A model generated the notes under the pieces. That model worked only from the letters and a program-made list of their open reading frames with translations, was not told the origin of the DNA and did not search any database. A stretch of DNA of 64,000 bases from Blastobasis lacticolella (taxonomy: Eukaryota; Arthropoda; Insecta; Lepidoptera; Blastobasidae): the NCBI GenBank assembly GCA_905147135.1, contig LR990053.1, positions 8,506,501 through 8,570,500 of the forward strand, read 5' to 3'. The translations under genes were made by a program, and so were the position numbers. Position 1 is the stretch's first letter; every line of letters begins with the position of its first letter. Positions 11,261-22,492 of the stretch are shown in pieces.

Positions 11261-11549
11261 GGTCAACTTAATAGAATAAGTAAATAACTTTATAAAATTA
11301 AAACAAAAGACAAGTTTTAAAATAAATGTACGCTGTTGAACTTTGTAGTTGTAAACTGTTGTGTTGTGACCCCCGGCGATGAACTGCGTTACAATAAATG
11401 CATCACTAACAGAGGGTTCATATGATCATAAAAATATAAGCAGATGCAATTACCAACCACACAAAGAAGACTTGATCTGTGGATCAAATCACCCTTGAAA
11501 AAGCGTAGGTACCAATAATTTTCAAAGGTTTCAAGATACGTTGAGGTTA

Positions 11550-12532
11550 CTTAACTACTTACTTACTGCGCTGGCTCAGCGGCCAAAAGTGGATCTTGGC
11601 CTCCGACACCAGAGATCGCCCTCTGCCTATCTTGCGCCATCTCCTGCCAATCGAGGATTTCTAGTGCGTGCAGGTCTTTCAGGACTTCATCCATCCAGCG
11701 ATATCTGGGTCGTCCGACCGGTCGACATCGCTCGGCCGACCCACATATGCTCTCCTTACGGCGCGATCCTCCCCATCCTCTCCACGTGGCCAAGCCAACG
11801 CAGTCTTGCGGCCTTGATCTCTCCCAGATATTGGGTTCGGAAATAAGCTGTTCCACCTCCTCGTTCTTTCTCCTGTTCCACATTCCGTCCTCCCCCTGTG
11901 TTGGCCCCAGAAAAAGATATTACATTCAGCGACTAACTTGTTCTCCTCCATTAGTGTCAGTGTCCAAGCCTCACATCCGTACATCAAGATTGGTCTAATA
12001 ACTGTTTTATATATCCGAATCTTGGTTTTCCTGCTTATCAGTTTGGACATCCACACCTTATGGAGCTCTGCACAACACCTAGGCGTATTTTGTATTCTAA
12101 GATCAATTTATTCTTCACGCTGATTGGTGTCGGTTATGGTGCCACCGAAATATTTAAAAGTATCGACGCCATTATAGCTGCCACTGACTACCGCTAGGGT
12201 TTCTCGCCTCGCATACTTATCCCTGTGCCTCTTCATCTGTAGGTACTCTGTTTTTTCTCGGTTGATTCTGAGGCCAACTCTTCCTCCTTGCTCTTCAAGG
12301 GCTTCCGCAAGATCTTTAACGGTCTGTTTGCACTGTTCAAGTAATCCTAGATCGTCAGCATATCCAATGTTATGGTGGATACCGTTCAGTTCTAGTTCAC
12401 TCTCAATTAATTGGACGTTTCTAATTACGTGTTCGAAGACTAAGTTGAACATCAATGGGGATAGTGCATCGCCTTGCTTAAGACCCGTAGCAACCCTAAA
12501 GGTATCCAACAGTTCCTATTCCAACCCTAACT
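11550..12532 (-). mobile_element. 5'-truncated LINE (RTE-like) with target duplication
   Basis: The minus strand reads a reverse transcriptase from the VATGLKQGDALSPLMFNLVF motif through the catalytic YADD (12108-12509), then a frame change to TVIRPILMYGCEAWTL (about 11970) and a C-terminal GRPRYRWMDEVLKDL segment (11563-11700). The 3' tail is an (AAGT)-like repeat. A 14-bp duplication ATACGTTGAGGTTA lies at 11536-11549 and 12533-12546. The paralogous site near copy C (about 22017-22032) is empty, so the insertion followed the duplication. Confidence 0.88.
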
Positions 12533-12546
12533 ATACGTTGAGGTTA

Positions 12547-13110
12547 GTAAATTAAAATTATTTCTACAACCTTTACAACTTGATCTTATTATTTTGGGAT
12601 ATTTTTAAATAATTTAACACGCTTTTTTAAATGAATGAATCACAGATGACTAGTGTGTAATATAACAAAGGAAAATAATCACCCAAATACCTACGAAAAG
12701 TTTCTCCAACGACGACATAAACATTACATATCCGCCATATTGAAATTGCTCAATTATGTCTGATGTCATTGTAAAACAAATTCTACATGTATCTTAAGAG
12801 TGCCTTAGACTACCAATATTGATAGTTTTAAACGGCTGGTCTACGTGCAACACGCCGTACATGTATGTGCTCATTAACGACCCTTTGTTTCTCTATAACT
12901 TTTCAAAGTTGAAGTAATCATATTGCAATTTATAATATTTGAATAATTTCGTAAATATAGGTTGCTTAAATCCAAAATCTACATTGTATGTATAGGGAGA
13001 TGTGTACGGGTGAAAATTAAAGAAATAGGTTAGTATATAAACATTTATATAATCAGTATCCGTTTATTCAGTTCGACATAACATGGTTAATGAAAACAAA
13101 CATATATTTG
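12547..13110. other. 3' flank of copy B
   Basis: Non-coding sequence that aligns with 22025-22492 downstream of copy C and, from about 12824, with 271-566 downstream of copy A. Confidence 0.7.
13063..13068 (-). terminator. poly(A) signal, lipase copy B
   Basis: AATAAA on the minus strand, 43 nt beyond the stop codon at 13111, at the position equivalent to that of copy A. Confidence 0.6.
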
Positions 13111-15777
13111 TTAATAGGGATATCTGCGCTCGGTGTTCAGGCGGTACATACCGGTCCTGCAAAAAAATAAAAACAGTTATGTACTACACAGAAAGAAATG
13201 TTTATTTTTGCACACCTATCATCACCATCACAGCCCGTAACAGTCCACTGCAGGACTTAGGGCCTCTCCCACAAAAGAGGTGGTTATAATCTCCACGCTT
13301 GGCAGGCGGGTTGGAGATCGCAGTGTTTAAATTTGCCTCGAAAACATTAGTCGCCTTGTACGACACCCATGAGTGTGAAGGGTTGGTGCTATTCTACTCT
13401 ACTATTGCACACCTATAATAGTTAATATTAGCACACCTATTTGGCTGATTCTATTTTCCTGGTATTTGTGATTGTCAGGACAAGGTATATGAAAGAAAAA
13501 AATATCGTACGGGTAGGGTTGATTAAATTAAATTAAAACAATGAGTACGTAGTAACGTTAATAAACTAAAGACATAAACTTTACTCATTAATTACTCTGT
13601 ATGAAAATTCATCGTTTTTGAGTTTATCGAGAACAGAGAGACAAACAGACAGACACGGCAAGGGACTTTGTTTCATGATAATAATATGCTGTGATATAAC
13701 AGGACTAGCATAAGTCCGTATTGACTGACAGTATTAAACATTATAAAGTGTGGATATTAATCTAGGGGGGGGGGATCTGTCCTTGTCAGTACTTCTTGTA
13801 AACATTGAGTTATTTGGTCACGATTAGCTTGAAATTGTACTTTTAGTTTGTCTAAATCATAAATCATGCTAAATTTATCTCCCGCACTTCCTTTTTAATT
13901 GCTTTGCCCATTATTTTATAATTTTTTTCATTATTAACGAAAATAAACAATACTACAGAAATCAAATTGTTTGTTATGAGTTTTATGAATGACGTTCTAT
14001 GACGTTTAAAAAGTTGCCCTACAGATATATATATATTTTTTTAATAAGCGATTCGGTCTTAGCGTGGTTTTATTCTAGTGATCAACATATGTATTCCAAA
14101 TAGTGTACTGCCACTTTATTGGTAAAGTAGAGATCGTAGTGATCAATGTATTTTACACACAAGCAGAAACTTACCCAGTCTTCCTTAAATTATCATTACC
14201 CAAAGGTAGTGATGCGCCGGTGCAGGTGTTCCAGGTGATCTGCGTTGAGGTAGTGCATCGCCTGCCCACCAGGTGGTTGTTGGTAACGGAGGAGGCGAAC
14301 AACTCCCAGGAGCGGTCGTGGTTGCAAAGGCTGGTCAGGCAGCCGGGCTGCGAGTTGCCGCCGTTGGGGTAGAAGTCGACATCGGCGACGTTGGAGCCAA
14401 TGCCGAGACCGCCGAGCCCGCCGTCGGTGTGGATGGCCTCCACGTACACTCCGTCGGAGGCGCGCAAACGGGCGGTGTTGTAGTTCCATAGAGGACCAGC
14501 CGGGTCGAGACCTGTCGAGTTTTATTTATCATAAATAAAGATATACAAACAATCCGATTATTACAATTTTTTTAGAAATAAGGTATCGTGAATCACATAC
14601 CAGTGACACGAGCTGCCCTGCCGCCGAGTGTTCTACCCGCGCTACCGACAGCGTGAGCTCCCAAACTGAAGCCAACCAGGTGCATCTGGTCGAAGGGCTG
14701 ACCGGTTTGTTGGTTCAGGAACTGAAGGAACTGGCCGATGCCTTGGCCGATGGCGGGGACTCCACGCGCTGCAGTGGCATAGTCGCGGGCGGCGAGCGCT
14801 CTCCAGCACACCGTGATCACGTTTACATCGCTCTTGTTCAGGTAAGCTATAAATATTAATTATAAATTTAGTAGAAACCTCATCTATTCATTATGTTTTA
14901 TTACTATAATAATCAAATTACTTACCGCGACGCACGGTAGGATTAGGGTCGGTGTAACGGCTGCTGAGCCACCCGTGGACGATAACAATGGTGGGAACGT
15001 TGGGGTTGAAGTTGGAGTTCCTGATGGAGTTGGCGTTGTTCAGGGTCAGCGTCTGGCTGAGCACGGAGTTACGCCTGCAAAATATGTCAATGTTAAAATA
15101 TTTTACTATTTAATTGATTATTTATGTTCGCTCTGTTCTTCAGGCTGGCTTGAAATGTAACTATATCATACCTTGTGAAGAGCAGATAAACATTGTTGTT
15201 AGGATTTCTTTCGACCTCGGCAACCGCTTCCATGTCAGGCTCGGCCATCAAGTCCACGGTGTGCATGTTGCCTTCGCCATCGGGCATCTGGATGAAGCGA
15301 GGGTATCTATCTTCGACCAGTACTTCATCTTGAACCACTTCTGGCTCTTCATACTGCGGCACTTCTTCTGGCACAACAGCACTGTATGCTGTAAATAATA
15401 AATCGAGTATTATAATTACAGTAAAATTCTTCTTTAACGAAATAGTGTTATCTTTATTATCGAGGTACCTCTTACTTATAGTCAATGTTGTACATGATGT
15501 AATATTAAATAGAAAAGGCTAAAAAATAACAGTGAAAAAATACAGTGGTACAATGTACAGTGCAACAAGCTATTCTGTATTCAATTTAAATTGTTTAATT
15601 ACTTGGATGCTTACGCAAACTAACTATATTTGACTTTTCTTTGGTAGAAGTTACGCAATGTTTCTGATTTTCGTTCAATGAAAAATGTTACTACGGGAAA
15701 TATTAATATATTTTAATTAAGTGTAATGTAAGTTTACCTGCTGTGGCTAATAGCACAAATAGAGCGACGGTCTTCAT
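13111..15777 (-). CDS. secreted pancreatic-type (neutral) lipase, copy B
   Basis: Six exons: 15738-15777, 15172-15388, 14926-15074, 14601-14846, 14175-14511 and 13111-13156. They join to 1035 nt (344 aa). Exon 2 is 6 bp longer than in A and C, giving QYEEPEVVQDE in the acidic pro-region, and the signal peptide reads MKTVALFVLLATA. The triad is Ser196 in GFSLGAH, Asp220 in GLDPAGP and His282 in CNHDRSW, all intact. The protein ends in RYPY; A and C end in RYPF. Intron 5 (1018 bp) is the longest of the set because it contains a short retroposon. Its first intron is unrelated to those of A and C over most of its length. Function is inferred from family; substrate is unknown. Confidence 0.95.
13220..13404 (-). 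mobile_element. SINE-like retroposon inside intron 5 of copy B
   Basis: A 185-bp, 5'-truncated member of the family at 5765-6019. A 12-bp target duplication TTGCACACCTAT lies at 13208-13219 and 13405-13416. Copies A and C have this sequence uninterrupted or differently decayed in intron 5, so insertion followed the duplication. The 3' tail is a GTGATG-type simple repeat. Confidence 0.85.
13541..13690. repeat. old retroposon relic in intron 5 of copy B
   Basis: This matches 22925-23090 of copy C (GAGTTTATCGAGAACAGAGA, then a CAGACAGA run and GGCAAGGGA). It is the same RTE-related 3'-end relic as in copies A and C, with the CGACCCGCCCC part missing here. Confidence 0.5.
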
Positions 15778-15823
15778 TTTGGAACGATTGCCGAGAATCT
15801 AAATGCCCCCAGCAAAATCTCGG

Positions 15824-15830
15824 TTTTATA
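15824..15830 (-). promoter_or_regulatory. TATA box, copy B
   Basis: TATAAAA on the minus strand, 47 bp upstream of the ATG at 15777. A GATA-rich palindrome (ATCGATCGATAA) lies a little further upstream, near 15860. GATA sites are typical of midgut promoters; this is an inference. Confidence 0.6.
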
Positions 15831-17705
15831 TTATTATTTTATCAATGCTGCAAAAATTATCGATCGATAAAGTTGCTGATTGGAAAGCATAATAATGATT
15901 TATTGATTTTTGTTATTGTAAACTTTGGTTAATAAATATAGATAACATAAACATCAAGATGGTGCCATAATTGCGTATATAGATTAGTGGAATTAGTACC
16001 TACTGTAAGTAATTATTACTCATTAGACTTTTTATGATAACCATTATTTTTGTAGAGGGCGAAGGCCCTTTTGACAATTGATACACGAAGATAGACAAAT
16101 AACACGTCGTCGCTGTGTCGCCGACTGTGCGTTGTCGATCCATTAACCGTTCTGTTGTAGTGAGATTTACTAGAGGATCTTGTGTGGGTTTAGTTTTTTT
16201 ATATACCTATTGTGTATTTTGGGTTCACATTATTGATGTTTTATTAATTAGCATGATGGGAAATAACTTGTTACACGTGGTTCAATTTGTATGCAAGTAT
16301 ATTGACAGGTGGCGAAATGTCACACTGTGCCGCTGCGCAATGTCAACAGATGTCAACTTCACACTTGACTATTTGTTAGAATATTTTCTCCGTATGTGAC
16401 AAGTGATAGTCTGACCGCAGATGAGTAGGCTCCTCCCCTTTTTCTGATTCTGTTACACTGTCTATTAATAATAATTATAAATAATGCATATTTGATTCTA
16501 GTATAAGACCACGATAAGTCGCTATTGACTGATATTTGTAAAAATTACAAAGTGTGGATATCGCAATATCGATTGGATAATTTGTCAGTCCTTATGCTCA
16601 CAAATAAATTATAGTGCGAGAATCAAGTTTTGATACTTTACGTTTAAATTACTGTTGAATATTTTTTACTTGTAACATCGAAAGTAGATACAAGGTTAGC
16701 ACAGTGACAACTGCTGACAGTTTACTTACATAGGTGTAGCTACAGACTTACATTTTTCCGTAACGAACCTTTCGAGATGCCTCTTACCTACAACTCCAAT
16801 ACAATTATTCAAATTTTTTAAGTCCTTGCAGTTAAACTGTTACAATAATACTAACCCCAATAATACTAGCCGCTCTTTAACACTATTTATAATACAAAAT
16901 ATATAAAAGTCATCGACATAAAATGCCACAACTACATAAATACTATTTAACATCTGCAAGAATCCATTTTCACATAGTAGTTTATTAACTTTGTCATTCC
17001 TGATTCTACTATCTTGTTTCAACCCATAAGACTCTTATCCCCATTATGAAAATTGGGTGATTGCCTCATGTACCTACTATGGTCTCTTTGAGCTCACCAT
17101 TAAGAAAAGATGTTGTAACATCAATATGCTGAATTTGTTAATCCAGCTAACAAGCTAATGCAAACAAAATTTTTATAAACACTTTCTAACAACAGTTTAA
17201 AATGTTTCTTCATAGACAACACCATGTAGGTACCTTAGTGAAACCCATGGCAGCATGTTTTGTATTTACATCAATTAACACAAGTATCTTTTTTTCTTGA
17301 ATAAAACCCATTTACTTTAAACAACTTTAACGTTAGATGGCCAACTCACCAAAGCCAAAACCTGGTTTGTCCTGAGTAAGTCATACTCAGATTTCATGGC
17401 AGATATTCATGCAGCGCTATTGCGGCTAGACAGAGCCTTCTTATAAGACTGGGTTTCTGCAGGAGCTTTCGGCGAATCTCGTAGGACCATGGAAAACTCA
17501 GTCTCGCAGAAGTATCCTGTGCGGGCGATCGCTCGTGCAGCTTGCCTCTGCAATTGAACGGTCTCTTCTACTCCGCCGTGTTGCCATATAGTTTAACCTT
17601 GTATTGCAGCCATTTATTTATCGGTTGGTAGTAGATCAATGATTGCAGCATATAATGTACCGAAATAAAATAACATGTGCGCACGCGCGACAATAATTTC
17701 CCTAA
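15831..17705. other. 5' flank of copy B, no gene seen
   Basis: The part next to the gene shows only weak similarity to the A and C 5' flanks. At about 16490-16595 there is a stretch similar to the lipase intron 5 (see separate entry). The rest shows no coding or repeat signature I recognise. Open frames such as 16115-16399 have no protein motif. Confidence 0.5.
16490..16595. repeat. stray copy of lipase intron-5 sequence
   Basis: ACGATAAGTC, then TATTGACTGA and AAAGTGTGGATAT, match 1015-1085 of copy A and 23100-23165 of copy C in the same orientation and order. It lies outside any lipase gene and may be left over from a deleted copy, or may itself be a dispersed repeat. Confidence 0.5.
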
Positions 17706-17709
17706 AAAT

Positions 17710-19560
17710 TATAGATAGATAGACATAGATAGATGTATCCGGAAGAACTTGGCCTATTCTGCGTGGGTATGGTGTAATTCAAGATACTTTATTGTTCCTG
17801 CCATCCCAACTCCTCCAGGAAACGGAGCAACCCTTTCAGCTTTACAAACGTCTCCGGAAGGGTTTGTGGTTGTCCGAGATGCTCAAGCCTGTATGATGCC
17901 ACCCCCGTGCATATCTGCAGGATGTGTGCTGCTGTCTCTTCCTTCCGCAGACAGGCTCTGCTGCTGGTGGTGTTTATTAAATGGACCGTGCCCCGTTACA
18001 GCTCCGGTTACCAGACGGAGTTGCTTTTTGGTTAGTTTTAAGAGCCTTTCAGAAAGGGAGGGGTTAATTATAATAATAGGATTTGTTTTACTTACCTCAT
18101 TTAAGCATTTGCGACAGTCGAGTAGAAGCCCCGTGGTGATGTTGTTGTTTACTAGAGCCATGAGTACTGCCCTGCTGTCTGATAATCTTATCATCTGCAA
18201 GAATCCATTTTAACAAACGACGAAACAAACAACAAAGAAACAATAGCCTATTAGGATCTCCTACTAGGCTGTTGTTCTACCTTCTTGTCTTGTACCGCAT
18301 GTGTGGCTATTATGATACTTATGCACTCCGCTTGACAGGCCGTGTTGTACTTACCCAGTGGTGTATTGCTGCTATTTTGATGTTACGGTCTTCAGAGAAA
18401 GCTCCGCAACCTGTACTCGAGTCTGTTTTGAACCCGTCTGTAAAGATCCTTACTTCACGTATGTTTTGACCCTTTCGAGGGTCCTTGTACAGTTGGATCT
18501 TGTATTTCTTGACCGTTTCTACCTGCTTTGATATTCGGTCGCTAGTGGCCTCCATCATTGGCTCCTTTTTTGTTTCATCATAGTAAAGCTCCGTATGCGG
18601 GAACGGCACTTTGTCCAGTAGATTAGAATGTTTTAAATTTAGCTATGGCTGCCTCCTGCTGTACGTGTGGTGTTAGGTTTAGCATAGCTTTCAGGGCTGC
18701 AGTTGGGGTTGTCCTCATGCAGCCGCTAACTGCCATGCAGGCTAGTCTTTGTAGTTTTTGTAATTTTGCTATAGTCCACCGTACTACTGCTCCTTAGCAG
18801 AACATAGGTCTAATTACTGTTTTGTATAGCCATATTATGATTTTGGGGGATAGTCCCCAGGTCTCACCTATCAGCCTCCTGCATTGCCAGAAGGAGATTG
18901 TAGCTTTGATGTACCTTGTTTCAATGTGGTTGTTCCAATTTAATTTGTTATCAAGTATTACTCCTCGATAGTAATCGGGACATTGTGTTTGTTTAATGCA
19001 TTTTTAATGCTCGTGAAGTTTGTTTTATCAAAGGCCCCCTTTATATCTATAAAAGTACCTAGACATATTGCTTTATTTTGAATTGCATTTTTGATTCTTC
19101 CAACCAATGCGTGCAGTGCTGATTCTGTAGATTTACCCTGATGTATGCGTTGGTTTTTGTGCAGGGGATGTTTTATTAGTGCCTTATCTCTAATCTCCCT
19201 GTCGCACAGTTATTTAAGAGTCTTAAGGAGGAAGGAGGTAAACTGATAGGTCTAAACGATTTGTTATCGGTGTAATCTCTTTTTCCTGGTTTTGGTCTAA
19301 AGGTGACTCTTACCTTCCGCTTTAATTTTTAGCCAAACATGCTTTTAGTATATCCGTCAGCAGGTGTATTATGTGTTTACCCGCCCATTGTAGAAGTCCA
19401 TGGAAGATTACGTCTTAGTCGCGGGGCTAAAAGTGTTTGAAAACTTTTAATGACCCAGTTTACTGACTCACTGGTAACTACATTACCTGCGATTTTCCAG
19501 TCCTCTGCGGTGGGTGTGTATGCCTCCTCGTTGGTGTCCTAGTTGTTTATTTGGTGTATT
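17710..19560 (-). mobile_element. LINE with reverse transcriptase and RNase H (I/LOA-like), decayed
   Basis: The minus strand reads, with many stops and shifts, an RT motif A (FIDIKGAFDKTNF, near 19050), a thumb region (GVILDNKLNWNNHIET near 18960 and IIIWLYKTVIRPM near 18820), then an RNase H domain: VRIFTDGFKTDSSTGCGAFS at 18319-18609 and IRLSDSRAVLMALVN at about 18170-18195. A C-terminal LTKKQLRLVTGAVTGHGPFN segment follows at about 18000. The 3' end carries a (TAGA)-type tail near 17710-17735. An RNase H domain after the RT points to the I/LOA/R1 superfamily. Confidence 0.75.
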
Positions 19561-19689
19561 ATACAACCGGGGAAGTGTGTTTGCAGCAGGGTTTCCTCCA
19601 CCTCCTCAGCATTGCTTGTCATTGTACTGTCTGATTTGTCTGTTCGTTGGATTCAATGTTGGTACAGTACCTTTTCCATGTTGTGTACT

Positions 19690-20250
19690 TCATGTACCTA
19701 CCTGATTTCTTTTTTGTACTTTGCCTTTTCATCTTTATACAATTCCCAGTTAGTGTTAGCTATGTTTAGATCGTACAGAATCTACCTATGGTCTGAACAG
19801 GGTGTCTCAAAAGAGACACTTCAGATCGATATAAGTTTGGCCTAACCCAGGGCTTTTGGTATTGTTGTAAACCTCCACCTCCATGTTTATGTTGGGGTTA
19901 GGCGAAGTTAGCCTCATCATCCATGAGCGCTGTCTCCTCCTCGTCCAGGCTTATGCCGCCTAGGTTGCGAGTGCATTCGTCGTCGCTGCCGCTGGATCCC
20001 GGTATGGTGGTATCCATCGGCAGCGCCAACGGTGGGGGTAGCAGCGGCTCTGTCTTGAGTGTTGTGGGGCCTGGGATTGCAGTATCTGCCGCTGCGATTG
20101 GGCTAGGTTTCTCCGTCTACAAAGATAACTATGCCAAAAACATTTTGAATATTCGTGTTGCATATTATAAATTAATTGGCCCTATCGCCTCGGTCCGGGA
20201 CTGCTTATTTCGGTTATTCACTGCTATCCTGCATACTACATGACTATTCA
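19690..20250. other. GC-rich coding-like remnant of unknown origin
   Basis: Positions 19915-20110 are GC-richer than their surroundings and stay open for about 106 codons on the plus strand and for a shorter stretch on the minus strand. It may be the first ORF of the adjacent LINE (minus strand), but no zinc knuckle or known fold is visible. I do not recognise a host protein. Confidence 0.25.
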
Positions 20251-20860
20251 CTATCCGCCACCTGTGACCGGGTAGGTAGCTGAGGCTCGCCCCTTCCTCT
20301 TAAAACTGATTTCAAAACGGTTTGCAGTTTCGCGAATAGATTTCCCATCTAACTCATACTTCACTGCCAATATTAGACTATCCTGCTTTTCTTTTATATT
20401 TTTTAAGCATTATAGTTAACACTCGGTCAGCCACGTGGGGTATTTGAAAGCCTAGGTGAAAAAATTGCAACTTTTTATTTTTGAAACTGTCCAAGCTTCC
20501 CGTAACTTTTGCTACTCTGCCAGGTTGAACTACAATTGCCGCAGAGCGCCCCTAACTTCAGTACGCGCGCATGTGCCTTGAGACACGGACCTAACGGAAT
20601 AACCCATTTGCGCATGGGCTCTAAAAGACCCCACGCGACGACACCGAAAAAAGAAATTTGAGACCCACAGTCCAAAATTATGATTATATTGTATTTATTT
20701 TCTAATAATATCAAGAAAAATTGGATTTTCTTTTATTTACTGTTTTTTATACTGTTTGTTATCAAATGTCAAAGACAACAATTTTAGTATCTTTAGTCTA
20801 ATTTTAAGTTTTGGGACATAAAAAATAAATATTTTTTTAATTAGTTGTGTGTGTTTTTTA
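20251..20860. other. no gene seen
   Basis: AT-rich non-coding sequence without recognised repeats. The open frame at 20475-20714 has no known motif. Confidence 0.5.
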
Positions 20861-20864
20861 AAAC

Positions 20865-21570
20865 AAATATTAGAATATACAGCCAGTAATACATGATTAT
20901 AAAACATAATACAAACGTATTAGAATAATAATAATTATGAAATGACGAAATAATTACTATAGAAGAGCAAATTTTTCAGTAATGATAGTTCCGAAGTTTT
21001 GTTTTGAAAATAGGCAGAAACTCAGACTTACGTATTTCCGTGGTAACTCATTCCATGGGCAAGTAGCCTTCACCGTAAAGGAATTAAAGAAATAGCCAGA
21101 CTGAGTAAACGGGGCAGGTAGAATGTTATCAGTCGTTGATCGTAAATAACGGCTATTATCATCATCTAAGTAAAGGAAAGCCTTCCCTCAGATAGCTGAG
21201 TGATCGGAGCTCATACAATACCCTATACAATAGAGCCAGAACATGTTCATCCCGTCTGAGACTTACGGGAAGCCATCGTAGTTCCCGCCGTTACTCCGAG
21301 ACATGGTCGAACTTGCGCAGACCAAACACGAAACTCTCACAAAGATATTTGCAGACGTTGAAGCTTTTTAACTAAATCCTGATTAAGATCAAGATAGCAG
21401 ACGTCTGCATAGTCTAGGACCGAGAAGAGTAAGGTCTGCGCTAGCAACATTCTAGTTTTTATAGGAAGCAACTTTTTCCATCTCCTCAAAGAACCTGTCG
21501 TTGCTAATATCTTTGGATTGACTTCTGTGATCAGTTCACCTTAATAGACGAAGCCAATAACATTAAAAAC
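20865..21570 (-). mobile_element. CR1/Jockey-type LINE 3' part (3' flank of copy C)
   Basis: Paralogue of 10470-11260, alignable throughout, including GTATTTCC-GTGGTAACTCA near 21030 and TTTTTATAGGAAGCAA near 21455. The reading frame has decayed further than in the B flank. Unique DNA beyond both ends also matches, which identifies it as a shared, pre-duplication insertion. Confidence 0.7.
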
Positions 21571-21745
21571 TAGTTCATAAGTAATTTGTAAGCTGTTGAA
21601 CTTTGTGGTTCTCAGTAACGCCAGATGACGAAATACGTTACCTAACCTAACCGATGGTTCATATTGGAAACTCCACTTGGAAAACTCGTCGGGTTAACGG
21701 AACACTTGATCCGTTGTTCAAATCACCCCTGAAAAAGAGTAGGTA

Positions 21746-22000
21746 GAGCTCGTCTAATCTAAAATGACGCGCCCTACTATCGCATTACCGCACACAAACA
21801 AGTTTAAAATATGGACGCAATACATATGTATACAAATGCCGTTGTAATTGGTCATTCAGTTGCCGGTGAGATTCAAACGTAGGAACTCGCCTCGTTCATT
21901 GGCTCCCACACAGATGAAGTGTCGTTATCAATATTTGCACTCACACATCGAAATCAACTAACTAAGTAGTGGGGCGCGTCATCTTAGACTAGACGAGCTC
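21746..22000. mobile_element. 255-bp MITE with TA target duplication
   Basis: The terminal inverted repeats begin GAGCTCGTCTA and match at 28 of 31 positions. TA flanks both ends (21744-21745 and 22001-22002). The paralogous site beside copy B (near 11511) reads straight through with a single TA, so both the empty site and the TA duplication are directly visible. There is no coding capacity. TA duplication suggests mobilisation by a Tc1/mariner-type transposase. Confidence 0.92.
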
Positions 22001-22438
22001 TAACAATAATCCCTAGATACTTTGGAGGTTAGTAAATCAAAATTACTTGTACAACGTTTACAACTTGATCTCATTATCTTCGGATATATTCAAACTATTT
22101 AACAAGCTTTTTCAAATGAATAAAACACAATAGGGTATTGTGTAATATAATAAAAATTTCTCAAACGACGACAAAAACATGACATATCTGCATTACTGAA
22201 ACTGCTCAATTATGTCAGATGTAATTGTGATTCAAAATGTGCTCATCAACGACCCTGCGTTTCTCTCTTACTTTTCGACGTTTAAGTAATCCTATTTCAA
22301 TAAATAATTTGTGAATGATTTCTTTGATATAGGTTGCTTAAAATAAAAATCTACATTGCATGTATAGGGAGATGTGAATGAGTGAAAATTAAAGAAATAG
22401 GTAGGTAAGTACATACAAATGAATATAATAAGTATTCG

Positions 22439-22444
22439 TTTATT
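22439..22444 (-). terminator. poly(A) signal, lipase copy C
   Basis: AATAAA on the minus strand, about 50 nt beyond the stop codon at 22493. Confidence 0.6.
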
Positions 22445-22492
22445 TAGTTCGACATAACATGGTTAATGAAAACGCCTACAAATAAATATTTA

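Noticed and set aside
19923..20243. Plus-strand 106-aa glycine/serine-rich frame as a gene
   Set aside because: It has no promoter, no splice structure and no recognised domain. Its opposite strand is also partly open, as expected of GC-rich remnant DNA.
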